Assembly (NCBI GenBank): GCA_022842065.1 | Contig: JALHQH010000070.1 | Coordinates: forward strand, 1 to 50,043 | Direction of reading: 5' to 3' | Source of the DNA: Caldilineaceae bacterium | GTDB taxonomy: Bacteria; Chloroflexota; Anaerolineae; Caldilineales; Caldilineaceae | DNA: 50,043 nt | Shown here: positions 1 to 8,398 of the stretch, piece after piece | Position numbering within the stretch: the stretch's first letter is position 1 | Layout: each line of letters starts with the position of its first letter | Translations under genes and position numbers: made by a program | Notes under the pieces: generated by a model | What the model was told of the DNA's origin: nothing | Seen by the model: only the letters and a program-made list of their open reading frames with translations | Databases searched by the model: none

Positions 1-64
1 CGTGCGTCGCACTGACCAAAGAATCTAGCGGACTGGAAACAGTTGGCGGTCAGTGCGACGCACG
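1..64. repeat. 17-bp perfect inverted repeat
   Basis: Arms CGTGCGTCGCACTGACC (1-17) and GGTCAGTGCGACGCACG (48-64) are exact reverse complements around a 30-nt loop. The core GTGCGTCGCAC recurs in the hairpin at 34022-34091, so this is a dispersed palindromic repeat rather than a one-off. The left edge coincides with the window start, so it may extend further. There is no T-tract, so a terminator role is not favoured. Confidence 0.7.
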
Positions 65-120
65 CGATCCCGTTAGCCAGCAAAACGCCGGTTCTCAACT
101 TGACTTCAGTATAGCAAGAC

Positions 121-158
121 AAAAAGGCCCAGCCATCTCGGGATGGTTGGGCCTTTTT
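121..158. terminator. bidirectional intrinsic terminator
   Basis: A 17-bp stem with one mismatch (121-137 with 142-158) has a 4-nt loop, begins with five A and ends with five T, so it would work in both directions. It lies just beyond the 3' end of the minus-strand gene ending at 218 and probably terminates it. Confidence 0.8.
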
Positions 159-217
159 GTTGGCTGTGCGCTTTCCTGCCGACGAAGCGCTCGGGCGAGA
201 AATCATTTGCCTGCCGG

Positions 218-1216
218 TCAGGAAAATGCAAGTTCCGCTAGCGCGGTTGCGTCCAGCGCCTGATCCAGCCACCGCACGAGTTGCGTGCGATCCTCGGTTT
301 CCTCAATACGCTGGATGACGTTGGCCGGGAGTTCTCCAAACTTGTGGCGCAGGATATGCAGTAGCGTTTGACGCTGTGTGCGCAATGCACCTTCTGCTTC
401 GCCCCGTGCTTCACCCCGTGCTTCGCCCCGTGCTTCACCTTCTGCTTTACCTGCTGCTTTACTCTCATCCAATGCTTCACGAAATGTTGGCAACTTCTGC
501 AATGCCTCCGGCATTTCGCGGAAAAACTGGTCAATATACGGCCACGTCTCTTCACTGATTACCATTTTCATCTGTTGTGCCTCCATCAATTTTCGCCAGA
601 TCACTTCGGGATCGGTCGCCAACCCAATATCCACCACCAACTGTAGATAGTCGGTCAACCCTGCTTGCAGACAATGGTCAATGAACTCTTCCAGCTTAGC
701 CCCACGTGCCAATGGCAGCAGGGGATAGTTCTTGGGCGTCACCGCTAACTCCGTCGGATGGATAATCCACTGTGGCAGCGCTTGGTTGCAGTGGTAGACA
801 CCGGCTTCTGCGGTTGGCGCAAAGCCCAGCACGTCGGCCAGTTCATCGAGCACCCTTGCCGGGCGCGTTACACAGATCATTGTAACTGTCCGCGCGTTGG
901 GCAGCGGCGTCGCCGGAAAGCCGCCGTCCTCACGCTTTCGCATTGCGCCCAAGCCCCACGCTCGCATCATGATACGATTGTAATCCACCAGCGTCAGGGG
1001 ATCGTTGATTCCCTTCAATTCCAACGCGTTCAATGTGCGGAAGTGGCCAAAGATCGTCGCTGCCAACTGCGCCAGGTTGTCGCCCGTGCAGTGCGCCACC
1101 AAGTCAATGGAACGACTGCGGAAGAAGACGCTGTACTCAGATTCAACTTGCGCACCATATTGCTCCAAAAAGCGCCGATAGAAGAGTTTTGCCCGATCAT
1201 CAAATGGTTCTGCCAT
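218..1216 (-). CDS. PD-(D/E)XK nuclease-like protein with DUF4351-like C-terminus
   Basis: A 332-aa protein. The N-terminal part has a pattern compatible with a PD-(D/E)XK fold: D38 in RSIDLV and E66-x-K68 in LELKG. Residues roughly 230-260 are a low-complexity GEAR repeat made by 12-bp tandem units. The C-terminal stretch (LLHILRHKFGELPANVIQRI, ending in a leucine-rich helix) resembles the DUF4351 tail seen on Rpn/transposase-like nucleases of Chloroflexota and Cyanobacteria. An upstream in-frame start would add 90 residues of atypical, cysteine/proline-rich sequence. The ATG at 1216 is preferred because family-like sequence begins there. Function is not known beyond predicted nuclease; it may be mobile-element related. 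The bidirectional terminator at 121-158 follows the stop. Confidence 0.7.
   Translation of the reverse strand: MAEPFDDRAKLFYRRFLEQYGAQVESEYSVFFRSRSIDLVAHCTGDNLAQLAATIFGHFRTLNALELKGINDPLTLVDYNRIMMRAWGLGAMRKREDGGFPATPLPNARTVTMICVTRPARVLDELADVLGFAPTAEAGVYHCNQALPQWIIHPTELAVTPKNYPLLPLARGAKLEEFIDHCLQAGLTDYLQLVVDIGLATDPEVIWRKLMEAQQMKMVISEETWPYIDQFFREMPEALQKLPTFREALDESKAAGKAEGEARGEARGEARGEAEGALRTQRQTLLHILRHKFGELPANVIQRIEETEDRTQLVRWLDQALDATALAELAFS
388..450. repeat. 12-bp tandem repeat inside the nuclease-like gene
   Basis: Units of the type GCTTCGCCCCGT / GCTTCACCCCGT repeat about four to five times and encode GEAR on the minus strand. The unit is a multiple of three, so copy-number change would alter the linker length without breaking the frame. 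Confidence 0.6.
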
Positions 1217-1436
1217 GCGTTCGCCTTGCTGGTAGTCGCTCAATTTCTGGACAAAGTATATCACCGGCACATCCCGTTGGCAATCGGTACGAGCATTTAT
1301 CAACGACGCCTTTGTCGGTTCAGCAATCTCTTGGTGGTACCCAGCGGCGGGTGCCTTCTGGGCGCAGAAGCAGTAGGGGGGGCAGGTTGCCGCAGCCCTC
1401 TTTGCCGACGGCCTCTCTCTGCCCTCGGGATCGAAC

Positions 1437-1901
1437 TTGAGTGATGGCGAGTTGGCGCGCGTGGTGGGGGTGGTGCCCAGCCACAATCAGTATCTCTTGC
1501 TCTTCTTTAACTTTTCGGTGATTGATGTGGGCAAGACGCTGGCACAGATCGAGCATAGTTTTAAAAACAATTGTAACACGGCCATTGCTGCACTGCGTAC
1601 GGCGTATGCACCCTTGCTCGGCAAAATGCCGCCACTTGTCATGGCCGATTCCGTTTCCGATAACCTGGAGAAACTGTTGAGTTACATCTTGACCAACAAT
1701 TTACCCCAGGTTTATATAATCATTGATGAGTATGACAACTTTGCCAACCAATTAATCGTCAGCAACCAAGACATCCTCTATCGCGACCTGACCGCCGCCG
1801 ATGGCTTTCTAAAAACGTTTTTCAAGACACTAAAGGCCGGGCGTGAAAGCGGGGCAATCGCCAATGTCTTTATCACGGGTGTGGTTCACTTGCCTCATTA
1901 A
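1437..1901 (+). pseudogene. truncated AAA-ATPase (PF09820-like) remnant
   Basis: The readable part (about 154 codons) matches the middle of the 'predicted AAA-ATPase' family that normally carries an N-terminal Walker A and a C-terminal PD-(D/E)XK domain. Visible features are a FNFSVID strand, a Walker-B-like VYIIIDEYDNFAN, and a sensor-like NVFITGV. The Walker A region is missing upstream, and homology stops abruptly after ITGV near 1880, where the antisense HNH fragment begins. The gene is therefore truncated at both ends. The TTG at 1437 only opens the readable frame and is unlikely to be a real start. The family is common in multicopy in Bacteroidetes and Chloroflexota. Confidence 0.65.
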
Positions 1902-2205
1902 ACTGAAGTAGTGCAACAGTCACGCGGCCCGTGGCGGTACGGCCATAGATACAGAGCAGATTACGGCTACGCCGAAAGTGTTCCGACCAGCGATCGCGGC
2001 GGGGATTAAACAACGGGGCTGGGCGCTTAGTACGGGGATCGATGGCCACGATTTTGTCGCTTTTCAACAAGTTACAGCGTCGACAAGCAAAGGCCAGATT
2101 GTCCGGCTCGCTTGCGCCGCCAAGCGTACGGGGCAAAATATGTTCGACTTCAAAGAAAAGTACGCCGGTCATGATTTTGTAGCGACGACAATATTCAATT
2201 AACAT
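1873..2205 (-). pseudogene. HNH endonuclease fragment, 5' truncated
   Basis: A 110-aa reading frame carries an HNH/McrA-type core: VEHILPRTLGG (the HNH first strand with its histidine), then NLAFACRRCN-LLKSDK (the CxxC zinc half and the terminal H/N region). The family normally has an upstream CxYC knuckle. Only the last cysteine of it (IEYC) survives here, because an in-frame stop lies two codons upstream of the ATG at 2205. Its 3' end overlaps the broken AAA-ATPase on the other strand. It is probably non-functional, although a short HNH protein cannot be excluded. Confidence 0.55.
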
Positions 2206-2371
2206 AAGTCATACAGCGATGAACTACACCAGTTTTGCCCCCGCGCCAATGGCAGCAATGGATCCTTGTCCACGCTTGTGGTACGATAGTTTGCCCTCTT
2301 TACAACCGCGCATTACCCCAACGCTCAGAATGTCACCGTTATCGATCAGCTACCTTGCAAGCTTCACCTTC

Positions 2372-2445
2372 TGTAAGGTAAACCAGCCTTCTGTAAGCAA
2401 AAGTCTCTGATTGTAAGCGCCGTTAACTAGTTTTCATGCTAAAAT
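2372..2445 (+). promoter_or_regulatory. distal fcl promoter with three TGTAAG boxes at 20-bp spacing
   Basis: TGTAAG occurs at 2372, 2392 and 2412, exactly 20 bp apart, followed by a -10-like TGCTAAAAT (TAAAAT 2440-2445). The last box starts 28 bp before the -10, and no -35 hexamer is present. It shares its geometry with six other promoters in this window. Start of transcription would be near 2452, giving a leader of about 425 nt before fcl. Confidence 0.5.
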
Positions 2446-2726
2446 TATGTGTTAGGTAAGTCACGACGAACCAAGCGTCGGCGACCCTTCGCGCGCCTGG
2501 CGCATCACCGCCAACCTTACAAGAATCCGAACAACAGTCGGTTTTATCCAAGGGCATGATCAGTCGGCAATCACCACTGCGCCAAACATCTACCGCTGGG
2601 CAGCTTTATCCCTGCGCTCGCCGCTCACCAGCGGCAAACACGTCAGTGTAAAGCAAAGGTAAGGGCCGGCCAAGCAGGCACACACGAGCAAGGTGCTGCG
2701 AAGTTTACAAAAATAGCTGTCAACAT
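2446..2726 (+). other. leader/intergenic stretch without recognised gene
   Basis: Between the distal and proximal fcl promoters I see no plausible gene. The stretch is GC-mixed, with no conserved frame and no strong hairpin. Confidence 0.4.
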
Positions 2727-2760
2727 TGTAAGCAACAACCTGCGTCTTTTGTCTTATACT
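2727..2760 (+). promoter_or_regulatory. proximal fcl promoter, TGTAAG-N22-TATACT
   Basis: TGTAAG at 2727-2732 lies 28 bp (start to start) before TATACT at 2755-2760. The -35 position reads GCAACA, so activation is probably factor-dependent. It would give a leader of about 110 nt before the fcl start at 2879. Confidence 0.55.
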
Positions 2761-2878
2761 TACATCGATTGTCTAACAAAGTAATAAAGCCAATTTTCAG
2801 TTTAACGATGCTTGAATATTTGCGCGGCTCGGCACAACCCGGCATAATTAACTGGTGCATAATGATAAGGAGACCATG

Positions 2879-3991
2879 ATGACCCCATCTGCTAGCTTAC
2901 AATCTGCTACTACCTTCTGGCAGGGCAAACGCGTAATTGTTACCGGTGGGGCTGGCTTTCTCGGTTCTTTTGTCGTCAACAAACTTTGGAAACGCGGCGC
3001 AGCGGAAGTGATCGTTCCCCGTCATAAAGATTATGATCTGCGCGATGTTAACGCGATTCGCCGGCTGCTGAAAGAGACGTCGGTGCCAAGACAGGGAGAT
3101 ACGAGATACGAGACACGAGATACGAGACACGAGACAGAGAGACAGGGAGATACGAGATCGTTTACTGTTCGCCACTCGCCACTTGCTACCCGCCACACCC
3201 AACCGGTTGACATGGTGATCCACCTGGCCGCGCATGTGGGTGGGATTGGGATCAACCGTGAGAAGCCGGGCGAGTTCTTTTACGATAACCTGATGATGGG
3301 GGTGCAACTGCTGCATGAGAGCCATGCGGCGGGGGTGCCCAAATTTGTAGCGATTGGCACCATCTGCGCCTATCCCAAATTTGTGCCGATTCCCTTTAAG
3401 GAAGAGACGCTGTGGGATGGCTACCCCGAAGAGACCAACGCGCCCTATGGGTTGGCCAAGAAGATGATGCTGGTGCAGAGCGAGGCCTATCGCCAGCAAT
3501 ATGGCTACAACTCGATCTATCTGCTGCCGGTGAATCTTTATGGCCCGCGCGATAATTTTAATCTGGAAACGTCGCATGTGATCCCCGCCCTGATCCGCAA
3601 GTGTCTGGAAGCAAAAACGCGCGGTGACAAAGAGCTGACCGCCTGGGGCGATGGTTCACCGACGCGTGAGTTTCTCTATGTGGAAGATGCCGCCGAGGGC
3701 ATTCTGCTCGCGGCGGAACGGCACAATAACAGCGAGCCGGTCAATTTGGGCAGCAGCTTTGAGATCAGCATTCGCGATCTGCTCCAGACGATTGCGCGCC
3801 TCACCAATTTCCAGGGCCGCATTATCTGGGACACGACCAAACCGAATGGTCAGCCCCGCCGCAAGCTGGATGTGAGCCGGGCGCAAGCGGCGTTTGGCTT
3901 TACCTCATCAACCAGCTTTGAAGAGGGCTTGCGCCAGACAATTGCCTGGTATGAAAAAGAACAGGCCAAGAGCTTGAAGTTGGCGGCGTAA
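2879..3991 (+). CDS. fcl: GDP-L-fucose synthase (GDP-4-keto-6-deoxymannose epimerase/reductase)
   Basis: Extended SDR enzyme, 370 aa, making GDP-L-fucose from GDP-4-keto-6-deoxy-D-mannose with NADPH in the cytoplasm. The nucleotide-binding GGAGFLG is at residues 23-29 and the catalytic YGLAK follows ICAYPKF, as in GDP-fucose synthases. [10 protein letters not shown] is also diagnostic of the family. The ATG at 2879 is favoured over 2876 because AAGGAG (2867-2872) is then 6 nt upstream. The family is usually about 310-325 aa. Here a 41-residue Arg/Thr-rich insert (residues 69-109) splits the strand before VIHLAAH and is encoded by a short-period repeat (3083-3205). Two TGTAAG-type promoters precede it and gmd follows. 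Enzyme identity is strong; activity with the insert is uncertain. Confidence 0.88.
   Translation: MTPSASLQSATTFWQGKRVIVTGGAGFLGSFVVNKLWKRGAAEVIVPRHKDYDLRDVNAIRRLLKETSVPRQGDTRYETRDTRHETERQGDTRSFTVRHSPLATRHTQPVDMVIHLAAHVGGIGINREKPGEFFYDNLMMGVQLLHESHAAGVPKFVAIGTICAYPKFVPIPFKEETLWDGYPEETNAPYGLAKKMMLVQSEAYRQQYGYNSIYLLPVNLYGPRDNFNLETSHVIPALIRKCLEAKTRGDKELTAWGDGSPTREFLYVEDAAEGILLAAERHNNSEPVNLGSSFEISIRDLLQTIARLTNFQGRIIWDTTKPNGQPRRKLDVSRAQAAFGFTSSTSFEEGLRQTIAWYEKEQAKSLKLAA
3083..3205 (+). repeat. in-frame repeat insertion in fcl
   Basis: 123 nt (exactly 41 codons) made mainly of iterated GAGATACGAGACACGA-type units followed by a CGCCACTCGCCACTTGCTAC-like segment. The flanks rejoin the normal fcl sequence. 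The units look like an intergenic repeat that landed inside the gene. Confidence 0.65.
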
Positions 3992-4003
3992 CCCAACAGT
4001 CGT

Positions 4004-4160
4004 CACCACGCGGTGCGTGGTGATGCGGACAGGACGCGCTGCGTCCAAGAGGAACGGCCTGGGGGAACCCGTTTCAACCGGTTAATCGTACGCCTGGGGT
4101 TGAAACACCCAGGCTGCTACGCAAAAACCCATTAAAACGGGTTAACCGTAACTCGTAATC
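4004..4160 (+). repeat. cluster of small hairpins between fcl and gmd
   Basis: CACCACGC/GCGTGGTG (4004-4022) and GGACGC/GCGTCC (4032-4046) form tight 3-nt-loop hairpins. They are followed by GCCTGGG...CCCAGGC and partly complementary AACCCGTTT/AAACGGGTT segments up to about 4150. They may weaken read-through from fcl into gmd or stabilise the mRNA. No T-tract is present. Confidence 0.4.
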
Positions 4161-4186
4161 TATCATTCATCACCCGAAACTTACTT

Positions 4187-5257
4187 ATGCAAAAAGCACT
4201 AATTACCGGCATTACCGGCCAAGATGGCAGTTACCTGGCAGAATTTCTCCTGCACCAGAGTTATGAAGTCCACGGCATTATCCGGCGGGCGAGCACCTTT
4301 AACACGCGGCGGCTCGACCATCTCTACCGCGACCCCCATGTGCAGCATGGCAAATCTCTTTATCTGCACTATGGCGATATCAGCAATTCGGGCAATCTCT
4401 CCGACATTATCAGCGAGACGCAGCCCGATGAGATCTATCACCTGGCCGCGCAGAGCCATGTGCGGGTGAGTTTTGATCTGCCCGACTACACCGGCGATGT
4501 GACGGGCTTGAGCACAATCCGCATTCTGGAAGCGATCCGCCGCGCCAAGCCCGATGTGCGCTTCTATCAGGCTTCGTCGAGCGAGATGTTTGGCGCAGCC
4601 CCGCCGCCCCAGCACGAGTTGACCCCCTTTGCGCCGCAGAGTCCCTACGCCGCGGCCAAGGTCTATGCCTATCATGTCACGCGCAACTATCGCGATGCGT
4701 ACCATCTTTTTGCCAGCAACGGCATTCTCTTTAATCACGAATCACCGCGGCGCGGGGAGACCTTTGTCACGCGCAAGATCACCCGGGCCGTGGCTGCGAT
4801 TGTGGCGGGCAAACAGGAGCACCTCTACCTGGGCAATCTGGACGCCAAGCGCGATTGGGGCTATGCCCCCGAATATGTCGAGGCAATGTGGCTGATGTTG
4901 CAGCAGGAAGCGCCCGATGATTTTGTGATCGGCACCGGTGAGAGCCACACCGTGCGCGAATTTCTCGACGAAGCCTTTGGCTATGTGGAGCTGGATTGGC
5001 ACGACCATGTACGCATTGACCCGCGCTACTATCGCCCCACCGAGGTTGATTATCTGCTCGGGGACACGACCAAGGCGAAGACGGTGCTGGGCTGGGAGCC
5101 CAAAGTACGCTTTCAGGAGCTGGTACAGATCATGATGGATGCGGATTTGGAATTGCTGGGCGTCACGCCGCCCGGCCAAGGGCTGCGGGCGTTACAAGGA
5201 CGCTTTAATGGCTGGCACCGCTGGGAGAGCCAGGTGGTAAGTATGGAGATAGGGTGA
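4187..5257 (+). CDS. gmd: GDP-mannose 4,6-dehydratase
   Basis: 356-aa SDR enzyme converting GDP-D-mannose to GDP-4-keto-6-deoxy-D-mannose, the substrate of the upstream Fcl. The NAD(P)-binding GITGQDG is at residues 8-14. SSSEMFG and the catalytic [12 protein letters not shown] (YxxxK) are present, as is [16 protein letters not shown], which is highly characteristic of GMD. Length is normal for the family (about 345-375). The ribosome site before the ATG is weak. The 3' half (4665-5249) is duplicated downstream at 5970-6594 with two 20-bp insertions. Together with fcl it supplies GDP-fucose, probably for the GT11-like enzyme at 16863. Confidence 0.95.
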   Translation: MQKALITGITGQDGSYLAEFLLHQSYEVHGIIRRASTFNTRRLDHLYRDPHVQHGKSLYLHYGDISNSGNLSDIISETQPDEIYHLAAQSHVRVSFDLPDYTGDVTGLSTIRILEAIRRAKPDVRFYQASSSEMFGAAPPPQHELTPFAPQSPYAAAKVYAYHVTRNYRDAYHLFASNGILFNHESPRRGETFVTRKITRAVAAIVAGKQEHLYLGNLDAKRDWGYAPEYVEAMWLMLQQEAPDDFVIGTGESHTVREFLDEAFGYVELDWHDHVRIDPRYYRPTEVDYLLGDTTKAKTVLGWEPKVRFQELVQIMMDADLELLGVTPPGQGLRALQGRFNGWHRWESQVVSMEIG

Positions 5258-5304
5258 CATCACAACACGTATAGCGATGAGTGGCTCGTTATTACCGATC
5301 ACAC

Positions 5305-5333
5305 TTGCCAGTGATTTTTGTGTGGCATATACT
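5305..5333 (+). promoter_or_regulatory. sigma-70-type promoter for the DUF433 gene
   Basis: TTGCCA (5305-5310), a 17-bp spacer and TATACT (5328-5333) form a near-consensus promoter 45 bp before the DUF433 start. Unlike the exopolysaccharide promoters it has a real -35 and no TGTAAG box. Confidence 0.55.
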
Positions 5334-5377
5334 GTATCTACGGCTGATCACGTTTATACCGACAAGGAGATACAGCG

Positions 5378-5674
5378 ATGGAGTTGAATGGCACTACCCA
5401 AAGAGAACTGGTCCATGAAATCGTTGGCGGGGAAGTTTACGAATATTACCCTCTCGGTGACCACATCGTCGCCGCCCTTGGCGTTTGTGGGGGACGTCCA
5501 ACCTTTAAGTATACACGCATCGAAGCAACCGGAGCGTTGAACTTGCTGGCAGCCGGCTACACGCTTGAACAGATCGCACAACGCTTTGCCGTCTCGACCC
5601 AAGCCATTGAGGAAGCGGTACGCGTGGCCGCGGCCCACCTCCATGCGTGGAAGATTGCGGCAGATTGTCGATGA
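5378..5674 (+). CDS. DUF433 (VapB45-like antitoxin) family protein
   Basis: A 98-aa protein with the DUF433 core GGRPTFKYTRIEATGALNLL, then a helix-turn-helix-like segment (GYTLEQIAQRFAVSTQAIEEAV). In the family this fold is the DNA-binding antitoxin half of pairs with PIN-like DUF5615 toxins, usually in overlapping genes. No intact toxin follows. Only a very short frame opening with IVDEQL near 5655 hints at a lost partner. A purine-rich GACAAGGAGATACAGCG precedes the ATG. It is flanked by the two gmd copies, so it may have arrived with the duplication event. Confidence 0.7.
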   Translation: MELNGTTQRELVHEIVGGEVYEYYPLGDHIVAALGVCGGRPTFKYTRIEATGALNLLAAGYTLEQIAQRFAVSTQAIEEAVRVAAAHLHAWKIAADCR

Positions 5675-5884
5675 ACAGTTGAAGCATTCAAGTGTACAGT
5701 ATCATTTGTTTTCCGCTGACTGATGATCGCATTGATGAAATAGCAGGGCTGCTATGTCGACTTTTTCGGTTACCGCTTTTCCATACAAAACAGACCCGGT
5801 GCGGCAAAGTGATTCGGGTCAGCCAACAACAAATTCAGTACTACCAAGTGCGGTCACATCAACTCTATACAGTGGCTTGGTTAG

Positions 5885-6602
<718 letters not shown>

Positions 6603-6672
6603 CTCGCCGCTGACTAGGCGAGCAAAACAATCGGACTGACGCGCCGGTGTGTGTGTCAGTCCCAAACCAATA

Positions 6673-6790
6673 GTACACAGCGGCGTAAATAGGCCAATAG
6701 CTCACCTGTGCTTAGCTGGTCCGTGACCAGCGCTGGTCACGGACCAGCTAAGTACGATTCTACTGTGGGTGTATTTAGGCCGCCGTGTAC
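6673..6790. repeat. palindromic element: 42-bp perfect palindrome within outer inverted repeats
   Basis: 6711-6752 is a perfect, loop-less 42-bp palindrome centred on AGC|GCT. It is framed by outer arms 6673-6691 and 6772-6790 that are complementary at 17 of 19 positions and begin GTACAC / end GTGTAC. The whole resembles a miniature inverted-repeat element or a large cruciform-forming repeat. It lies between the broken gmd copy and the Thr/Pro repeat protein. Confidence 0.75.
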
Positions 6791-6877
6791 TGGGCTGATA
6801 GAAATGCAAGGACAGGCGCGGTCAACGCGATCAGGTCCAATCGATTTACACACAGCATAAAGAGTTGAGATGAGCAT

Positions 6878-8323
6878 ATGAGCTTGCGCGCGTATTTTCA
6901 GCGTATATCCCTGATTACCATTGTGGCCACCCTCATCAGTTTGACACTGTACCAAGGGTTGCCGGTTCAACTCTATGCGCAAACTGCCCAACCGACAGCC
7001 ACCGCCATGCCGACCTTGCCGACGCTAACCCCCTGGGTCGTGACCGCGACGCCAACGCCGGCGAGTGTCCTGGCCGCCGCCACCTTGGTGGCCGAATTGA
7101 CCGCGCAGGCAACCATCTCCGGCACGGCCACCGCCTTACCACCCAATCTGGTGCTGGCAACCAACACGCCCAAGCCGATCATCATCACCGCGACCCCCAC
7201 TGCAGCCAGCAGTGCGACGGCCGTCATCATGGCTATGCAGGAGACTGCGATTGCCGTCACCACCGGTACGCCCAAAGTCCCCGTGCTGGTGGTGACCAAC
7301 ACAGCAGTGCCGACCCCAACCTTAACGCTGACGCCGTGGGTCGTGACCGCGACGCCAACGCCAGAAAGTGTGCTGGCCGCGGCCACCCTGGTCGCCGAAT
7401 TAACGGCGCAGGCAACCATCTCCGGCACCGCCACCCCCTTGCCCCGCAATCTGGTGCTGGCGACCAACACCCCCAAGCCGGTCATCGTCACCGCGACCCC
7501 CACTGCCGCCAGCAGTGCCACGGCCGCCATCATGGCCATCCAGGAGACCGCGATTGCCATCACTACCGGTACCCCCAAAGTCCCCTTAATTGTGGTAACC
7601 AACACACCAGTCGCAACACTGACGCTGACCCCCTGGGTCGTGACCGCGACGCCAACGCCCGAGAGTGTCCTGGCCGCCGCCACCTTGGTGGCCGAATTGA
7701 CCGCGCAGGCAACCATCTCCGGCACGGCCACCGCCTTACCGCCCAATCTGGTGCTGGCAACCAACACGCCCAAACCACTGATCGTGACCGCAACCCCGAC
7801 CGCCGGCAGCAGTGCCACCGCCGCCGTCATGGCGGTGCAGGAGACGGCCATTGCCTTTACCACCGGTACGCCCAAGGTGCCCTTGGTTGTCGTCACCAAT
7901 ACACCGGCAGCAACGTTACCCCCAACACCAACGTTAACCTTGACACCTTTTGTCGTGACGGCCACGCCCACCCCGGTCGATGTCTTCATGGCGGCAACGT
8001 TGGTGGCGCAAGCGACAACAAATGCACAAACCACGGGCACCGCGACGGCGACGCCCCCCAACCTGGTGCTGGCCACCAAAACGCCAACCCCGTGGGTCGT
8101 GACGAGCACACCGACGGCAGAAAACAGTGCCACCGCCACCCAAATGGCGGCCCGTGAGACGGCGATTGCTTTTACGACTGGTACACCATCCAGCAACCAG
8201 GTAACGGCGACGGCGACGGCAACGCCGCTGGCGGTCCCAACAACACCACCGGCCACCGTACCACCGGCCACCGTACCACCGGCCACCGTCGCCCGTACGC
8301 CGACCGTAGCGCCGACCCGCTAG
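6878..8323 (+). CDS. secreted Thr/Pro/Ala repeat protein
   Basis: 481 aa. The first about 36 residues form a signal peptide (MSLRAYFQRISLITIVATL..., ending near LYAQTA). The rest is low-complexity Thr/Pro/Ala/Val built from three to four tandem units of about 100 residues. Each unit contains LTPWVVTATPTP, ATLVAELTAQATISGTAT, PNLVLATNTPKP and an Ala/Thr segment ending ETAIA-TTGTP; the DNA period is about 297-315 nt. The tail is four ATVPP repeats. There are no catalytic motifs, no membrane anchor and no cysteines after the signal. It is probably an extracellular or sheath-associated, O-glycosylated polymer-like protein. Its neighbours are exopolysaccharide genes. The function is unknown. Confidence 0.75.
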   Translation: MSLRAYFQRISLITIVATLISLTLYQGLPVQLYAQTAQPTATAMPTLPTLTPWVVTATPTPASVLAAATLVAELTAQATISGTATALPPNLVLATNTPKPIIITATPTAASSATAVIMAMQETAIAVTTGTPKVPVLVVTNTAVPTPTLTLTPWVVTATPTPESVLAAATLVAELTAQATISGTATPLPRNLVLATNTPKPVIVTATPTAASSATAAIMAIQETAIAITTGTPKVPLIVVTNTPVATLTLTPWVVTATPTPESVLAAATLVAELTAQATISGTATALPPNLVLATNTPKPLIVTATPTAGSSATAAVMAVQETAIAFTTGTPKVPLVVVTNTPAATLPPTPTLTLTPFVVTATPTPVDVFMAATLVAQATTNAQTTGTATATPPNLVLATKTPTPWVVTSTPTAENSATATQMAARETAIAFTTGTPSSNQVTATATATPLAVPTTPPATVPPATVPPATVARTPTVAPTR

Positions 8324-8398
8324 CGCAGCAAGGCTTAACAAGAGCCGGCGGGAGAAATGGTCACTAAATTAAGGTATATTTGCGAACAAAGGTAAACT

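Noticed and set aside
758..1444. Plus-strand open frames opposite the nuclease-like gene
   Set aside because: The minus strand carries a coherent protein with nuclease-like motifs and a terminator. The plus-strand translations have no family features.
5655..5720. Short frame beginning IVDEQL after DUF433 as a DUF5615 toxin
   Set aside because: It stops after about 21 codons and shows no further family residues. At most it is a remnant.
7027..8120. Possible CRISPR-like array because of regularly spaced repeats
   Set aside because: The repeats are about 300 bp, in frame and protein coding, with no short repeat-spacer alternation and no cas genes.
6973..8286. Long minus-strand open frame opposite the Thr/Pro repeat gene
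   Set aside because: It is an Ala/Val/Gly-rich mirror of the repeat and has no start context. The plus strand has a signal peptide and fits secreted Chloroflexota proteins.
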